Part shown: piece after piece, positions 1 to 9,964 of the stretch
Position numbering within the stretch: the stretch's first letter is position 1
How the letters are laid out: every line of letters starts with the position of its first letter
Source: Selaginella moellendorffii
Taxonomy: Eukaryota; Streptophyta; Lycopodiopsida; Selaginellales; Selaginellaceae
Reading direction: 5' to 3'
NCBI RefSeq assembly: GCF_000143415.4
Contig: NW_003314283.1
Coordinates: forward strand, 804,230-868,229
DNA: 64,000 bases
The notes under the pieces: model-generated
What the model was told of the DNA's origin: nothing
Database searches by the model: none
What the model saw: the letters and a program-made list of their open reading frames with translations, nothing else
Program-made: the position numbers and the translations under genes

Positions 1-425
1 TCAAGCACGAGATCAAGGCTTGTCACGTCTCGGCAAAGTCCATCCTGGATCAGGCCTCTTCGACCCTCCACAAGCTCGAGTTGAAGTATGTGGCCAACAC
101 TCTGGAGTTTGATCCGAACGAACCATTCCAGGTGGTAGAGACGAGGGTGGTGGCTGCAGATGGATCTCTGGCCTGTCACCCCATGACTTTCCCATTCGCC
201 ATCTTCATGTGCCACACAATACCGAACAGTCTCGTGTTGGAGGTGGATCTACTGAGAAGTTCTTCCAAGAAGACGAAGCCTGCCATGGTGAAAGTTCCTG
301 CGGTTTGCCATATGGATACCTCTGATTTCGCGCCTTCTCATATCTCTTTTAAGATTCTTAACACCAGGCCCGGCGAGGGAGAGGTTTGTCACTGGCTTCC
401 TACTTCTCATCTCGTGTGGTATTAA
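1..425 (+). CDS. BURP-domain protein, 3' part of a gene cut by the window edge
   Basis: The reading frame enters from outside the window and ends at a TAA at 423-425. It encodes the C-terminal half of a BURP domain: CH pairs spaced CH-X10-CH, then about 30 residues to a third CH and 25 to a fourth CH followed by WLP, ending in HLVWY. BURP proteins are secreted, cell-wall-associated plant proteins. I see no base difference from 8794-9218, the matching part of the complete BURP gene, whereas differences begin immediately after the stop codon. The upstream exon and start lie left of the window, so whether the whole gene is intact cannot be told. Family assignment is secure; function in this plant is unknown. 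Confidence 0.85.
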   Translation, partial: KHEIKACHVSAKSILDQASSTLHKLELKYVANTLEFDPNEPFQVVETRVVAADGSLACHPMTFPFAIFMCHTIPNSLVLEVDLLRSSSKKTKPAMVKVPAVCHMDTSDFAPSHISFKILNTRPGEGEVCHWLPTSHLVWY

Positions 426-429
426 GCTC

Positions 430-880
430 CAAGCCTGAATGCTAGAGTGAATATATAGTAAAGTTTGATAACAAGGAGAATAAGAATTATGTGGCACTCC
501 ATGCCTCAACCGTCTTTTAATGAGCCAGCTTGAGACTGAGGATCTTCTTCGCAGCGAAAGAAGAAGACGTGATCGACTCCAAGCTGAGCGTCCACTAGAT
601 CTCTCATGAGGACCACAAAGGAGGGAGGGCCACAGTAATCCACATCTTTGTATGGGGCCGAGCTTGGGGGACATCCGTGGACACCATAGTTTGGAGCCAG
701 ATTGTTATAAAAAGCTCCTGGTTAATAGCATTATATTATGATTCTTCCCAGGTTTTACCAGAAGAAAGAATTGGGATTTGGCTGCTTGGATCCTTCCATA
801 CCAGAACAAAGCTTCAGGATTTGGCTTCCTTGCCATGCCAGAAGAACGACTCAGGTTTTGGGAACATAACATTTTGATAA
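430..880. other. Intergenic, duplicated, with remnants of the secreted repeat family
   Basis: No intact gene. The stretch matches 9225-9640 in the second duplication unit. At about 770-860 there are degenerate minus-strand copies of a motif of the type NPEALFWY, related to the 15-residue repeats of the secreted protein at 7371-7933. A similar block is at 5700-5950. Confidence 0.5.
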
Positions 881-886
881 AAAAAA

Positions 887-1134
887 CCATGGCTTGGTTC
901 ATTACAGTGCAATCTCAGTCCTTGATTTCTAGCAACAACTTCAATGTACACCAAGAGAGCCTTAATATATTATACACTTTTCTCAACTTTGCAGATCTCA
1001 ACTTTGCAGAATATCAACTTTTTAAAATCTCAACAGATCTCAACTTTGCAGATCTCAACTTCGCAGAATATCAAGTTTTAAAATCTCAACAGATCTCATC
1101 AGAAATCAACTTTGCAGACAACGCTGTAAATTAA
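887..1134 (+). pseudogene. Leader remnant of the secreted repeat family, followed by a 15-bp minisatellite
   Basis: An ATG at about 889 opens a peptide starting MAWFITVQSQS, resembling the leader MAWLITVLLC of the gene at 7371-7933 but diverging and soon closed. It is followed at 981-1120 by imperfect units of a 15-bp repeat built on CTCAACTTTGCAGAT. In one frame this reads as N-F-A-D-L, superficially like pentapeptide-repeat proteins. I read this as a minisatellite in a dead gene rather than a functional pentapeptide protein, because flanking frames are closed and unit number differs from the copy at 9645-9934. Confidence 0.4.
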
Positions 1135-1164
1135 GAGATCCTTGTCTTCTAGCATAAATCGCAA

Positions 1165-2067
1165 CTGGTGTCATTCAATCATCCACGTGAAACATCACTC
1201 TCCAGCAAGTTTTCAATAACACTTTTGCAGACAAAGTTTAACAATGACGTCGTACTTGTTTTGGTATATTTCTACTTTAACTATAGACTTGGACTAACGC
1301 CGGACACTTGTTTGGTTCTCGTATTATGTGTATTAAGATTGACAACTCTTACAATCAAATCAAAACGATTGTTTACGAGATTCCATCTTCCACTATGACG
1401 CTTCAGCTCTGGCTATCAAGCAAGAAATCGAAGCTTCCGGCAGGATGTGACGTGAGTCAGTCTATTGTGCAGTGATGAACATCACTCCCTTTGTCAGCTC
1501 TTTCACCGATTCAGCGAAAGTGAATCATTTTCTGTACATTGGACCCAAACATTTTTCCACTTTGCACAACTCTGTGGGGATAATAGGTTTTTGCATATTT
1601 GAAGGTAAGAGAGAGTGATTTTAAAATTTGGACATTCTTCAAACCCCGAGTGCAACCATTTCTGAAAAATCCTAAAGAATATTGAACCAAATGATGACGT
1701 CATTATTTCGCCTTTTTGATTCCGGACGAACGTTTGGTGCAAGGATAACCTGGCGATGTCCCAAGTCGCCGGGATCAAGCACCAGATCAAGTCTTATCAC
1801 GTCTCCACAAAGTCCACTTCGACCCTCCCAAGCTCGAGTTGGACACTCCAAACGAATTATTCTAGGTGGTGGTGGCTGCATCGCCTGTCACCCCATACTT
1901 TCCCATTCACCATCTTCATGTGGCACACGATACGGGAGAAGTTCTTCCAAGAAGACGAAGCCTGCCACGGTGAAAGCTCCAGTGGTTTGTCTTATGATTT
2001 CGAACCTTCTCACATCTCTTTTAAGATTCTGGCCCGGCGAGGTACTTCTCATCTCGTGTGGTATTAA
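1165..2067 (+). pseudogene. Old degenerate BURP-domain pseudogene
   Basis: The stretch is homologous to the complete BURP gene at 8213-9218 but carries many indels. About 1190-1500 matches the 5' half. From 1690 the BURP end can be read in pieces, with FPFTIFMWHT replacing the normal CH pair, a shortened spacer, and an ending HLVWY at about 2065. The first CH pairs are damaged and no single frame spans the domain. A second, differently decayed copy of the same pseudogene lies at 9965-10923, so the inactivation preceded the segmental duplication. Confidence 0.7.
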
Positions 2068-2380
2068 GCTCCAAGCCTGCCAGGAAATGGAATGCATGAT
2101 CGAAGCAACTACATAAAATTACCTTGAGCGGTAATCCCTTGTGCGTGTGAGATCGATCACAAGGAAAATAAAGACGTCGTTGTTCGTTTATCTCTTTGGA
2201 TAGTTCCAACGCTAATCGAAAATAGATTGTGGAATAGAGTTCTCTTAGAGAGCGGCTACAAGGCAAACAAGGATAAATTTCTTCCAAGAGGTATAAATGC
2301 TTGCGCGAACCAGTCGACACCCCGTAACAGAATTAGATACGTTGTTTCTGTCAAAGTTTCATTTCACTTATTTTAGATAC

Positions 2381-3706
2381 TTACGTGTTTGATTTCTTCA
2401 CCTGTGGAAAGAAAAAAAAGATCAAACAAAGAGAAAGAAGCGAACATTCAGTACCTTCTTCAGGTATAACTTATGGAACTTGAGCGCTTTTTGGCACGCT
2501 CGGTATGCGTCTATCTTGCCGCTCATATTGTTCAGAGCCTGCGACGCATATTGTTACCAGGGAAAATGAGGAAAAAAAGGAAAAGCATTAAACTTTTCCT
2601 CACCCTCACGACTTCGTCCAGGCCTTGAATTCTCTTTATAAACTTGGATCGTAGCAGCACCAAGATCCCGGCTACAAAGAAAACTGCCAGGGACGGATGC
2701 TCGTTGAGGGCTCTTGGCGATCCATACTTAATGTTCCGCTTTGCAAATCTACCTCCAGCTCTATAGTCCGGCTGTACGTTGTCAATGTGACCATCTGGGG
2801 ACTCCATGTAGAGAATTTGAACTCGAAAGCCCACATCATCTACAAAGAAAGAAAAACTCGCGTGGGCGAAAGAACATCAACATTTCACAACGGTTGGACT
2901 TACCTTCCAGAGGCTGAGCGTATCAACGACCGAAAACTCCCGGCGAAAGTTAACCATGAGCATTCGAAACGCAAAAACATAGTTGCTCCCTCCAAGTGCC
3001 TCTACAAAAAAAGGTCGGCAAAGACCTTCATCTTCGAAATCCTCACCTAGAGTTCTATGAAGCTTTGGATCGATTACTCGCATGGCAGCTGCGAGGAAGG
3101 AGAGCTCCTTCTGAACCCCCATCATCTTATTCGTGCACCTGAAATTTTCCCGCTTGCCAACATCAAACGTGATAAACTTGGTACTAAGCGATATAAAATC
3201 TTGAGAAGCGCTTTGCAGAAAACGTACCACTCGACGCATCAGGCACTTGAAGCACCAAAAGGCGTCAGCCTCGTCCGGGAAAAGGAGCACCATCGGCGAG
3301 CAAAGATCGCTCATACCTTGACAGTAGCCAACCTCCTCGTCGATCCAAGCGTACACTGCCAGGATGTCCCAGAGCTTTCCCAAGTTCTTGGGATCCTCGT
3401 AAAACTCTAAAACTCTATCCGTGCGAACTACATCCAGTCCTGCAAAGCGAAAGTTATGAAAAATAATCATACCAATCTGGTGGAGGAGGACTTTCCACTG
3501 GACAATCTTTGCGCTCGGCGATGGATCCAGCACTCCATTTATTGTCTGCTCTTCAATGGATTCTGCTAATACTTGGACAGAAAGTGAAAAGCCCGAAGCA
3601 AACAAAGAAGTAACCACCTGGGTTATTCTCCTCCATGGAAACTCCGTCGGCATTCATTCGCGGCGATATCACAACTTCACCACTTCCAACGGCCGCATCC
3701 ATTCGT
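2381..3706 (-). pseudogene. 5'-truncated GYP7-like TBC RabGAP gene
   Basis: This is the unit-1 counterpart of the complete TBC gene at 11252-13138. Exons 5 to 11 and the 3' part of exon 4 are present with conserved splice sites, including the DVVRT arginine-finger and YCQGMSD glutamine-finger motifs, and the last exon closes at 2381-2383. Exons 1 to 3, the start codon and most of the 5' flank are missing: about 560 bp present in unit 2 (roughly 12615-13200) is deleted. There is also a 12-bp in-frame deletion in exon 9 near 2820, removing four residues, and several substitutions. Without a start or the N-terminal region it is unlikely to make a functional GAP. Confidence 0.85.
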
Positions 3707-3828
3707 TTACACACTCTACACGCTCTAAACTCTCGTTAAGTAATCGTACGAATATGCTCCATTCTTTGCTCCAGTTCGAATCGCGTAGCTAACGTTTAAT
3801 TTTAATTCCACATTGTAACTATATTGCC

Positions 3829-5440
3829 ATGGACAAAGCCCAGTGCGTGGAGCTCATTCGATCGTGCAAAAGCCTCCCAATGGCCCAGGAGATCCACAAA
3901 CGCATCCAGGCGAATCCACCACTCCACGAGAGCCTCTTTGTCTACTGTTTAACCAGTTTGGCAGTCTCGTAAATGCCCGAAGCGTGTTTGATCGCATCGA
4001 GAACAAGGATGTTTTCTCGCTGGTTCTTATGCTCTGCGGCTACTCTCGCAGCGGGCAAGTTTCCAATGCAAAAGCCATCTTTGATTCCATGCCCGAAAAG
4101 AATCTTACAAGCTGGAACGCTATGATGGCAGCATATGCCAAGAATGGGTATATGGACGAGGCAGAACTACTGTTTCAAGAGATGCCGTTTCACGATGCCG
4201 TGTCATGCAACACGCTCATAGCTGCACACTCGCAAAGAGGGAATTTGGATACTGCGAATGAGATCTTTGATGACATGCTTTTTAAAACTCTACCATGCTG
4301 GAATGCCATGCTGTCTGCATATGCCACAGGCTGGCATCTTGTACAAGCAAGACAGACATTTCACTCGATGCCTGCTCGAAATCTGATCTCTTGGACATTA
4401 TTCTTAAACGCACTAATCATGGAGGATGATCTTCAAATGACTAGAAGTGTTTTAGCGAAATGCCCTGCTGGAATCTGTTTGCCTGTAACTCAGTACTTTC
4501 CGCATATGCCCGAAAGGGGAATCTTCTCGAAGCCATGCTAACCTTTGACACAATGCTCGAGAGGGATATAATCACTTACACAAACATGCTGGAAGCTTTC
4601 ATCCACAACGGTTGCCTCTTTGAAGCCAGCAATTTGTTCTCGCGGATGCCATAGCGGGATCTTGTGGCCTACACCGTAATGGAATCGGCCTATGCTCAAA
4701 AGGGCGAGCTCGAGAGAGCCGAGGCCATCTTCAACTCCATGCCGCAGCGTGATCTGGTCGCTTGGAACGCCATGATCCGGGGCTTACTCCCAACACGGCC
4801 GAGTCGAGCAAGCAAAGTTTCTCTTTGATTCCATGGCCGAGAGAAACTTGGTCTTCTGGACCTCAATGCTCACGGCTTACACAATAAGTGGCTACTTCTC
4901 GCAAGCAGAGCAAAACTCCGTCTCGTGGAATGCCATCCTTTGCATGTATGCTCAGCACGGCCATTTGAGCTCCGCAAGGAAGATTTTCGATGCCATGCCC
5001 GAGCAAGGAGTGGTATCATGGAGCGCCATGCTCGCTGCCCACGTAAGAAACTTGTCCTCTTCCCGTGCTCTCGAGCTCTTTGACGAGATGAAAGCTTTGC
5101 ATTGTCCCGACGAAGCTAGCTTCTTCTCAGCTATGGTTTCGTTTGGACAGCAACGCTGCATCTCCAGAGCCAAGTCTTGCTTTGGTTCCATGGTGGCCGA
5201 TATGAAGTGGCGCCATCAAAGCAGCACTACTCTTGCATGGTGGATTTGCTCGTTCGATCTGGGAGAAGTTTGGAGGCCGAGGAACTTGTGTTTGCCATGC
5301 CTTTTAAGCCCAGTAACTTGGAATGGTCGTGCTTGCTGCGTGAAAGAAACTCCAGTTCGATGTTAATCACCAGAGGCAAGATCAAGTTCCTCGGATGGAG
5401 CGGTTTACGTGCTGCTTGCCAATGCATTAACTTGAAAGCT
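3829..5440 (+). pseudogene. PLS-type PPR gene, broken copy
   Basis: The start codon at 3829 is in the same context as the intact PPR gene at 13323-14987, and similarity runs to about 5440. Against that copy I see a 6-bp in-frame deletion and a 16-bp frameshifting deletion near 3925-3945, a 1-bp deletion near 4449, a CAG-to-TAG stop at 4652, a 1-bp insertion near 4777, a 24-bp in-frame deletion near 4907, a 1-bp deletion near 5201 and an 11-bp deletion near 5378. PPR motifs of the type SWNAMMAAYAKNG remain readable in pieces. Several independent lesions make it a clear pseudogene. Confidence 0.92.
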
Positions 5441-5683
5441 AATATGAAACCTGTACATTAAAAAGATGGCTCATTTCAAGTTTTGCTATTGTGCCTCTAT
5501 GTCTCCTCCAGTTTGGGTTGCCACACGGAAGAGGGCTGTGGTCGTTCTATGAGGCTGATGACCCCAATGCTTCTCCGCTTGCTCTTGCTCAATGGAGGTT
5601 TTTGTTCAAGATAGACGCATCTATACTAGTAATACTAGCACCTTTATACAAAAAGATGCAAAGAAGCTAGTTATTAATATTAG
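5440..5683. other. 3' flank of PPR pseudogene, right end of duplication unit 1
   Basis: No gene. Similarity to 14990-15313 continues with indels until about 5683, ending after GCTAGTTATTAATATTAGTGC, which marks the right edge of the duplicated segment. Confidence 0.55.
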
Positions 5684-6160
5684 TGCTTGCTTCCTTGTTT
5701 CAAAAACTTGAGCGTCCACTAGATCTCTACCACAAAGGAGGGCCATCCCAGCGAAGTGGTGGCAATGAACAAAGCCTAGGAATGCTGGCACCTCCAATCC
5801 ATCCGTGGACACCAAAGCTCTTGGTTAATAATCATCAAAGTAAATCCGTTTATACCCTCATTTATGATAAGCTTTTGCTCCTATACCAAAAGAAAGAATC
5901 GGGATTTGGCTGCTCATACCAGAACAAAGCATTGGGATTGGCTTCCGTGCCATGTTCTAACTTGTCTGAATGATATATGTACTTCAGGCATCTACAGCAC
6001 TTCAAATGCTCAAGGACAAAGGGGCCACACTGCAATCTCAGTCCTTGATTTCTAGCAACAAGGTAATGTACGCATAGAAAAACGAATACACACCTTTTGC
6101 TCTTGTACCACAATGGAGCCTTTCTCACATGCACACCACAGCCCTCAAACCCATATTTCA
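5684..6160. pseudogene. Rearranged remnants of the secreted repeat family
   Basis: At 5870-5950 the minus strand encodes degenerate repeats of the types NPNALFWY and NPDSFFWY. Immediately after, at 5960-6020, the plus strand carries the intron end and start of exon 2 of the same family (ATATATGTACTTCAG followed by codons for a stretch like ASTALQMLKD). The two parts are in opposite orientations, so a fragment was inverted or pasted together. No usable frame. Confidence 0.45.
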
Positions 6161-7297
6161 ATTATCACTACCCACCCTGCCCCAGGCTTGAGATCGGGGC
6201 TGGGTTCTTTATTTTTATTATTATAGATTACTATTTTATTAATTTTTCTTAAATATCAAGAAAGAAGTTTAAGAAATGTCACTCTTAATCTTTGTTTCTA
6301 ATCAGTGTTTAATGTTAATTTTATTTATTAAAAAGGCAACTTTGCCATCTTTTTGGATTCATAAAACCGCTACGAGGAAGTTTTGTAGCGCCCCTTTTAC
6401 ACCCCAAGCATTTGCATTGGTTGTGGCTAAATGCAACACTTTAATGCCATTTAGGGCCTAATGGCGCCGGTGGGCATTTTAGGCCCAGGTGGCGTGCGCT
6501 AGAGCCCCGGCTATTTGGCCCCCAACGGTGCCCGTCTATTCGGCTATTGCGCCACCAAGCCCTAATAAAAAATTTAAAAATTAAGAAAAAGTTCAGTGTA
6601 TTTTACATTTGACAGAATATTCTGTCAACAGTGTGGACTTGGCTCCCTATACCATGAATTGCAACTCACACTTTTTACATACAAAATTCATATTATCCTT
6701 TAAGTTAAAAGGATCCACATTGACAAATCTGTAACAACCTCAATGGAGGAGAACTCTCACAAGGGAGACACCATTCCCCATCATTTCTCCTAATACACAA
6801 TGGTTAGCATTTTAACATTAATGTCCAATAGTAAGCAATTGCTCAATCTAAACAAGTCATTAGGTGCTACTTTACATATGCTAAATAGTATTAATATTTT
6901 GTTGTGAACGTGGTTTGCTTTCATTTTTATTATTTTTTATGCAATTTAGTTTTTGATATGTCACAGTGGTTTACTAATGCCTCTTTTTGTTAATTAAATT
7001 ATTTGATTTTAAAATTGTGCTAAAGTTTATGGTTCGTTTGCTCCTAAGAAAAATTTTACTTTCTACATAAAGATGTCTACATATTTATATATGAAGAATG
7101 AGATTAGAGATAGATAGAAATGTTTCCTTGTGAGATTATAGGGTATTATTTGAATGCTTACAAATAAAATATAAGCTTGATTCTGTTTATAAAACCAATC
7201 AATGACATGCTGGGGTAACATGGTTAATTTAAACTGAATTATGTTTAAAGGTTAGAAGGACATTTTTCTGATTCGAAAGGGTTTTATTTTTTTTATT
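6161..7297. other. AT-rich intergenic region without a recognisable gene
   Basis: Long A/T runs and no reading frame with recognisable similarity. A short GC-rich island at 6440-6550 contrasts with its surroundings, but I could not assign it to a gene or element. Confidence 0.5.
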
Positions 7298-7370
7298 GTA
7301 TTTTATTATCTCAATACATTAGAGATTTGCAAAATATGAACGCAAGAGATCTTTGTCTCCTAGTTCTTAG

Positions 7371-7933
7371 TCAAACGTCACTTTCGAGGAAGGATTGGGG
7401 ATTTGCCTGCTTCGCTTCCATGTTATACAAGAGGATGGACTCGGGATTTGCCTGCTTCGCTTCCTTGTGATACAAGAGGATGGACTCGGGATTTGCCTGC
7501 TTCGCTTCCTTGTTATACAAGAGGATGGACTCGGGATTTGCCTGCTTCGCTTCCTTGTCATACAAGAGGATGGACTCGGGATTTGCCTGCTTCGCTTCCT
7601 TGTCATACAAGAGGATGGACTCGGGATTTGCCTGCTTCGCTTCCTTGTTATACAAGAAGAACGACTCGGGATTTGCCTGCTTCGCTTCCTTGTCATACAA
7701 GAGGATGGACTCGGGATTTGCCCGCTTCGTTTCCTTGTTATACAAGAGGATGGACTCGGGATTTGCCTGCTTTGCTTCATTGGTGTACATTACCTCTCCA
7801 GGCACTTGCTTTTCATTGTCCTTGAGTGTACGTAGTGCTGCAGCTGCCTGAAGTACATATATCATTCAGAAAACTTAGAAGCAGAGATTGATCTCACCGT
7901 GAAACACAAGAGGACTGTAATGAGCCACGCCAT
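7371..7933 (-). CDS. Secreted protein of tandem 15-residue repeats
   Basis: Proposed two-exon gene: exon 1 7933-7898, intron 7897-7848 (GTGAGA...TTCAG), exon 2 7847-7371, giving 170 residues. It starts MAWLITVLLCFT followed by alanines, a typical signal peptide. After a short spacer come about eight or nine repeats of 15 residues, consensus AKQANPESILLYNKE, encoded by a 45-bp minisatellite at about 7390-7790. The NPES-x-x-LY motif loosely resembles the segment before the BURP domain in BURP proteins, and the gene lies divergent to a BURP gene with 279 bp between start codons. The C-terminal coding end overlaps a sequence also found at 7997-8090, so the 3' end may be secondary. No function can be assigned; an extracellular or wall protein is an inference. 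It could be a decayed BURP relative that kept only leader and repeats. Confidence 0.55.
7390..7790. repeat. 45-bp tandem repeat (minisatellite), about nine units
   Basis: The unit starts TCGGGATTTGCCTGCTTCGC and continues for 45 bp. Units begin at 7441, 7486, 7531 and so on, and differ by only a few substitutions, one unit carrying GAAGAACGACTCGGG. Because 45 is a multiple of 3, all frames stay open through the array, so open frames on the plus strand are shadows. The leader and intron on the minus strand show the coding direction. Confidence 0.92.
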
Positions 7934-8212
7934 GGTTTCTATGAAAATGTGGTGTTCTTGGATGTCCTTTTATAGTAAGGCTCTACTTTAAACTTCGTAT
8001 TCTTATTATCTTAATACATTAGAGCTATCAAAATATCAACGCTGTATAGTAAAAGATCAGGATCTTCTTGGTCAGACGTCACTTTCCAGCAAGTTTTCAA
8101 TGAAAATTTAAGTTCGTCCTTATCTCTTATACATAGAAAAATACTGAACAAGTGAAACATCACACCAACACAAGTTCATATTATAATTATAGACTTTGCA
8201 ATTCCAGAACTC
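7934..8212. promoter_or_regulatory. Divergent promoter between the secreted repeat gene and the BURP gene
   Basis: The 279 bp between the two start codons contains AT-rich segments. A block at 7997-8095 (ATACATTAGAG, then GACGTCACTTTC) recurs in altered form at 7298-7384 and partly at 9904-10015, so the flank of this gene family has been copied. No core element is certain. Confidence 0.4.
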
Positions 8213-9218
8213 ATGGCGGACACTTTGTTGGTTCTCATGTTCCTGGCATTATGTGTGGTAAGCTTCACGAATTTCATAACTCTTCGAATCAAATCCAACT
8301 GATTGTGCTCTCCGCCAGGGATACTTGGAGGGATTCCAACTTCCACGCTCCATTCGTGAGAGGCTATCGCCCCTTGACGACGCTTCAGCGCTGCACATCA
8401 AGCAGGAACTCCAAGCTTCCAGCAGGATATCACACGAGTCGTGCAAAGCCGCTGGTCTCTTGTGCGGTGATGAACATCACTCCCTTCGTCAGCTTTTTCA
8501 CCACCACCATGACCATCACGACAGGAGCGCCATGGAATCCTCCACTCGAGATCTCGCCCAGAGGACCTTCTTTCAGCTCAAGACGCTTGTTGGTGCCAAG
8601 AACATACAGTTGCCACCGCCACTGCGCTGGGACAACTCCATCCCTGTGAGTAAATTCCTTCATCCGCTACTAGAGCCTGTGCTTGCGTCCATGAATCTGT
8701 CCCAGCTCCTGTCCACCATGCACTTCTCGAGCCAGTCTCCATTCGCAGCGACGAGCAAGGATAGCCTGGAAATGTGCTCCTCCCACGGGGGGATCAAGCA
8801 CGAGATCAAGGCTTGTCACGTCTCGGCAAAGTCCATCCTGGATCAGGCCTCTTCGACCCTCCACAAGCTCGAGTTGAAGTATGTGGCCAACACTCTGGAG
8901 TTTGATCCGAACGAACCATTCCAGGTGGTAGAGACGAGGGTGGTGGCTGCAGATGGATCTCTGGCCTGTCACCCCATGACTTTCCCATTCGCCATCTTCA
9001 TGTGCCACACAATACCGAACAGTCTCGTGTTGGAGGTGGATCTACTGAGAAGTTCTTCCAAGAAGACGAAGCCTGCCATGGTGAAAGTTCCTGCGGTTTG
9101 CCATATGGATACCTCTGATTTCGCGCCTTCTCATATCTCTTTTAAGATTCTTAACACCAGGCCCGGCGAGGGAGAGGTTTGTCACTGGCTTCCTACTTCT
9201 CATCTCGTGTGGTATTAA
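8213..9218 (+). CDS. BURP-domain secreted protein, complete
   Basis: Proposed structure: exon 1 8213-8257, intron 8258-8318 (GTAAGC...CCAG), exon 2 8319-9218, 314 residues. The start is chosen because MADTLLVLMFLALCV is a good signal peptide and splices in frame to GYLEGFQLP. A histidine-rich run lies at about residues 74-82. The BURP domain starts at about residue 98 (TFFQLKTLVG) and carries the four CH pairs near residues 232, 244, 276 and 303, then the terminal LVWY. Spacing CH-X10-CH-X30-CH-X25-CH fits the family except for a longer second spacer. BURP proteins act in the cell wall or apoplast, often in development or stress. The 3' part is repeated without visible change at 1-425. Confidence 0.85.
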
Positions 9219-9640
9219 GCTCCAAGCCTGAATGCTAGAGTGAATGTATAGTAAAGTTTGATCACAAGGAGAATAACGATTGTGTGGCACTCCATGCCTC
9301 AAACGTCTTTTAATGAGCCAGCTTGAGACTGAGGATCTTCTTCGCAGCGCAAGAAAGAAGACGTGATCGACTCCAAGCTGAGCGTCCACTAGATCTCTCA
9401 TGAGGACCACAAAGGAGGGAGGGCCACAGTAATTCACATTTTTGTACGGGGTCGAGCTTGAGGGACATCCGTGGACACCATAGTTTGGAGCCAGATTGTT
9501 ATCCAAAGCTCCTGGCTAATAGCATTATATTGTGATGCTTCCCAAAGAAAGAATTGGGATTTGGCTGCTTGCCATCCTTCCATACCGGAATAAAGCCAGA
9601 AGAAAGACTCAGGCTTTGGGAACGTAACATTTTGATAAAA
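9219..9640. other. Intergenic, duplicated copy of 426-860
   Basis: No gene. It matches 426-860 with scattered changes and indels, and contains the same degenerate repeat-family motif on the minus strand near 9550-9615. Confidence 0.5.
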
Positions 9641-9644
9641 GAAC

Positions 9645-9934
9645 CATGGTTTGGTTCATTACAGTGCAATCTCAGTCCTTGATTTCTAGCAACAACTTCA
9701 ATGTACACCAAGAAAGCCTTAATATATTGTACACGTTTCTCAACTTTGCAGAACATCAACTTTTTAAAAGCTCAACAGATTTCAACCTTGCAGGTCTCAA
9801 CTTTGCAGATCTCAACTTTGCAGGTTTCAACTTTGCAACTCTCAACTTTGCAGGTCTCAACTTTGCAGGTCTCAACTTTTCAGATCTCAACTTTGCAGGT
9901 CTTAACTTTGCAGAATATTAACGCTGTAAATTAA
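9645..9934 (+). pseudogene. Leader remnant with expanded 15-bp minisatellite
   Basis: Counterpart of 887-1134. It starts MVWFITVQSQS at 9646. The 15-bp repeat (CTCAACTTTGCAGGT and variants) at about 9738-9920 has roughly ten consecutive units, clearly more than in the first copy. In frame it reads N-F-A-G-L or N-F-A-D-L units. Repeat-number change between the duplicates points to ordinary slippage. Confidence 0.45.
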
Positions 9935-9964
9935 GAGATCCTTGTCTTCTAGCATAAGCGCAAC

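Noticed and set aside
981-1120. CRISPR-like array
   Set aside because: Repeats are directly adjacent without unique spacers, and the genome is a plant nuclear genome.
2877-3653. A separate short TBC protein starting MPTEFPWRR
   Set aside because: This start lies in exon 4 in another frame and reads through introns; the splice pattern of the intact copy explains the region.
7395-7851. Long plus-strand open frames through the 45-bp repeat array
   Set aside because: A 45-bp period keeps every frame open. Only the minus strand has a signal peptide and a phase-correct intron joined to the array.
9646-9921. Pentapeptide-repeat protein (N-F-A-D-L units)
   Set aside because: The units come from a 15-bp minisatellite of varying copy number with no intact gene around it.
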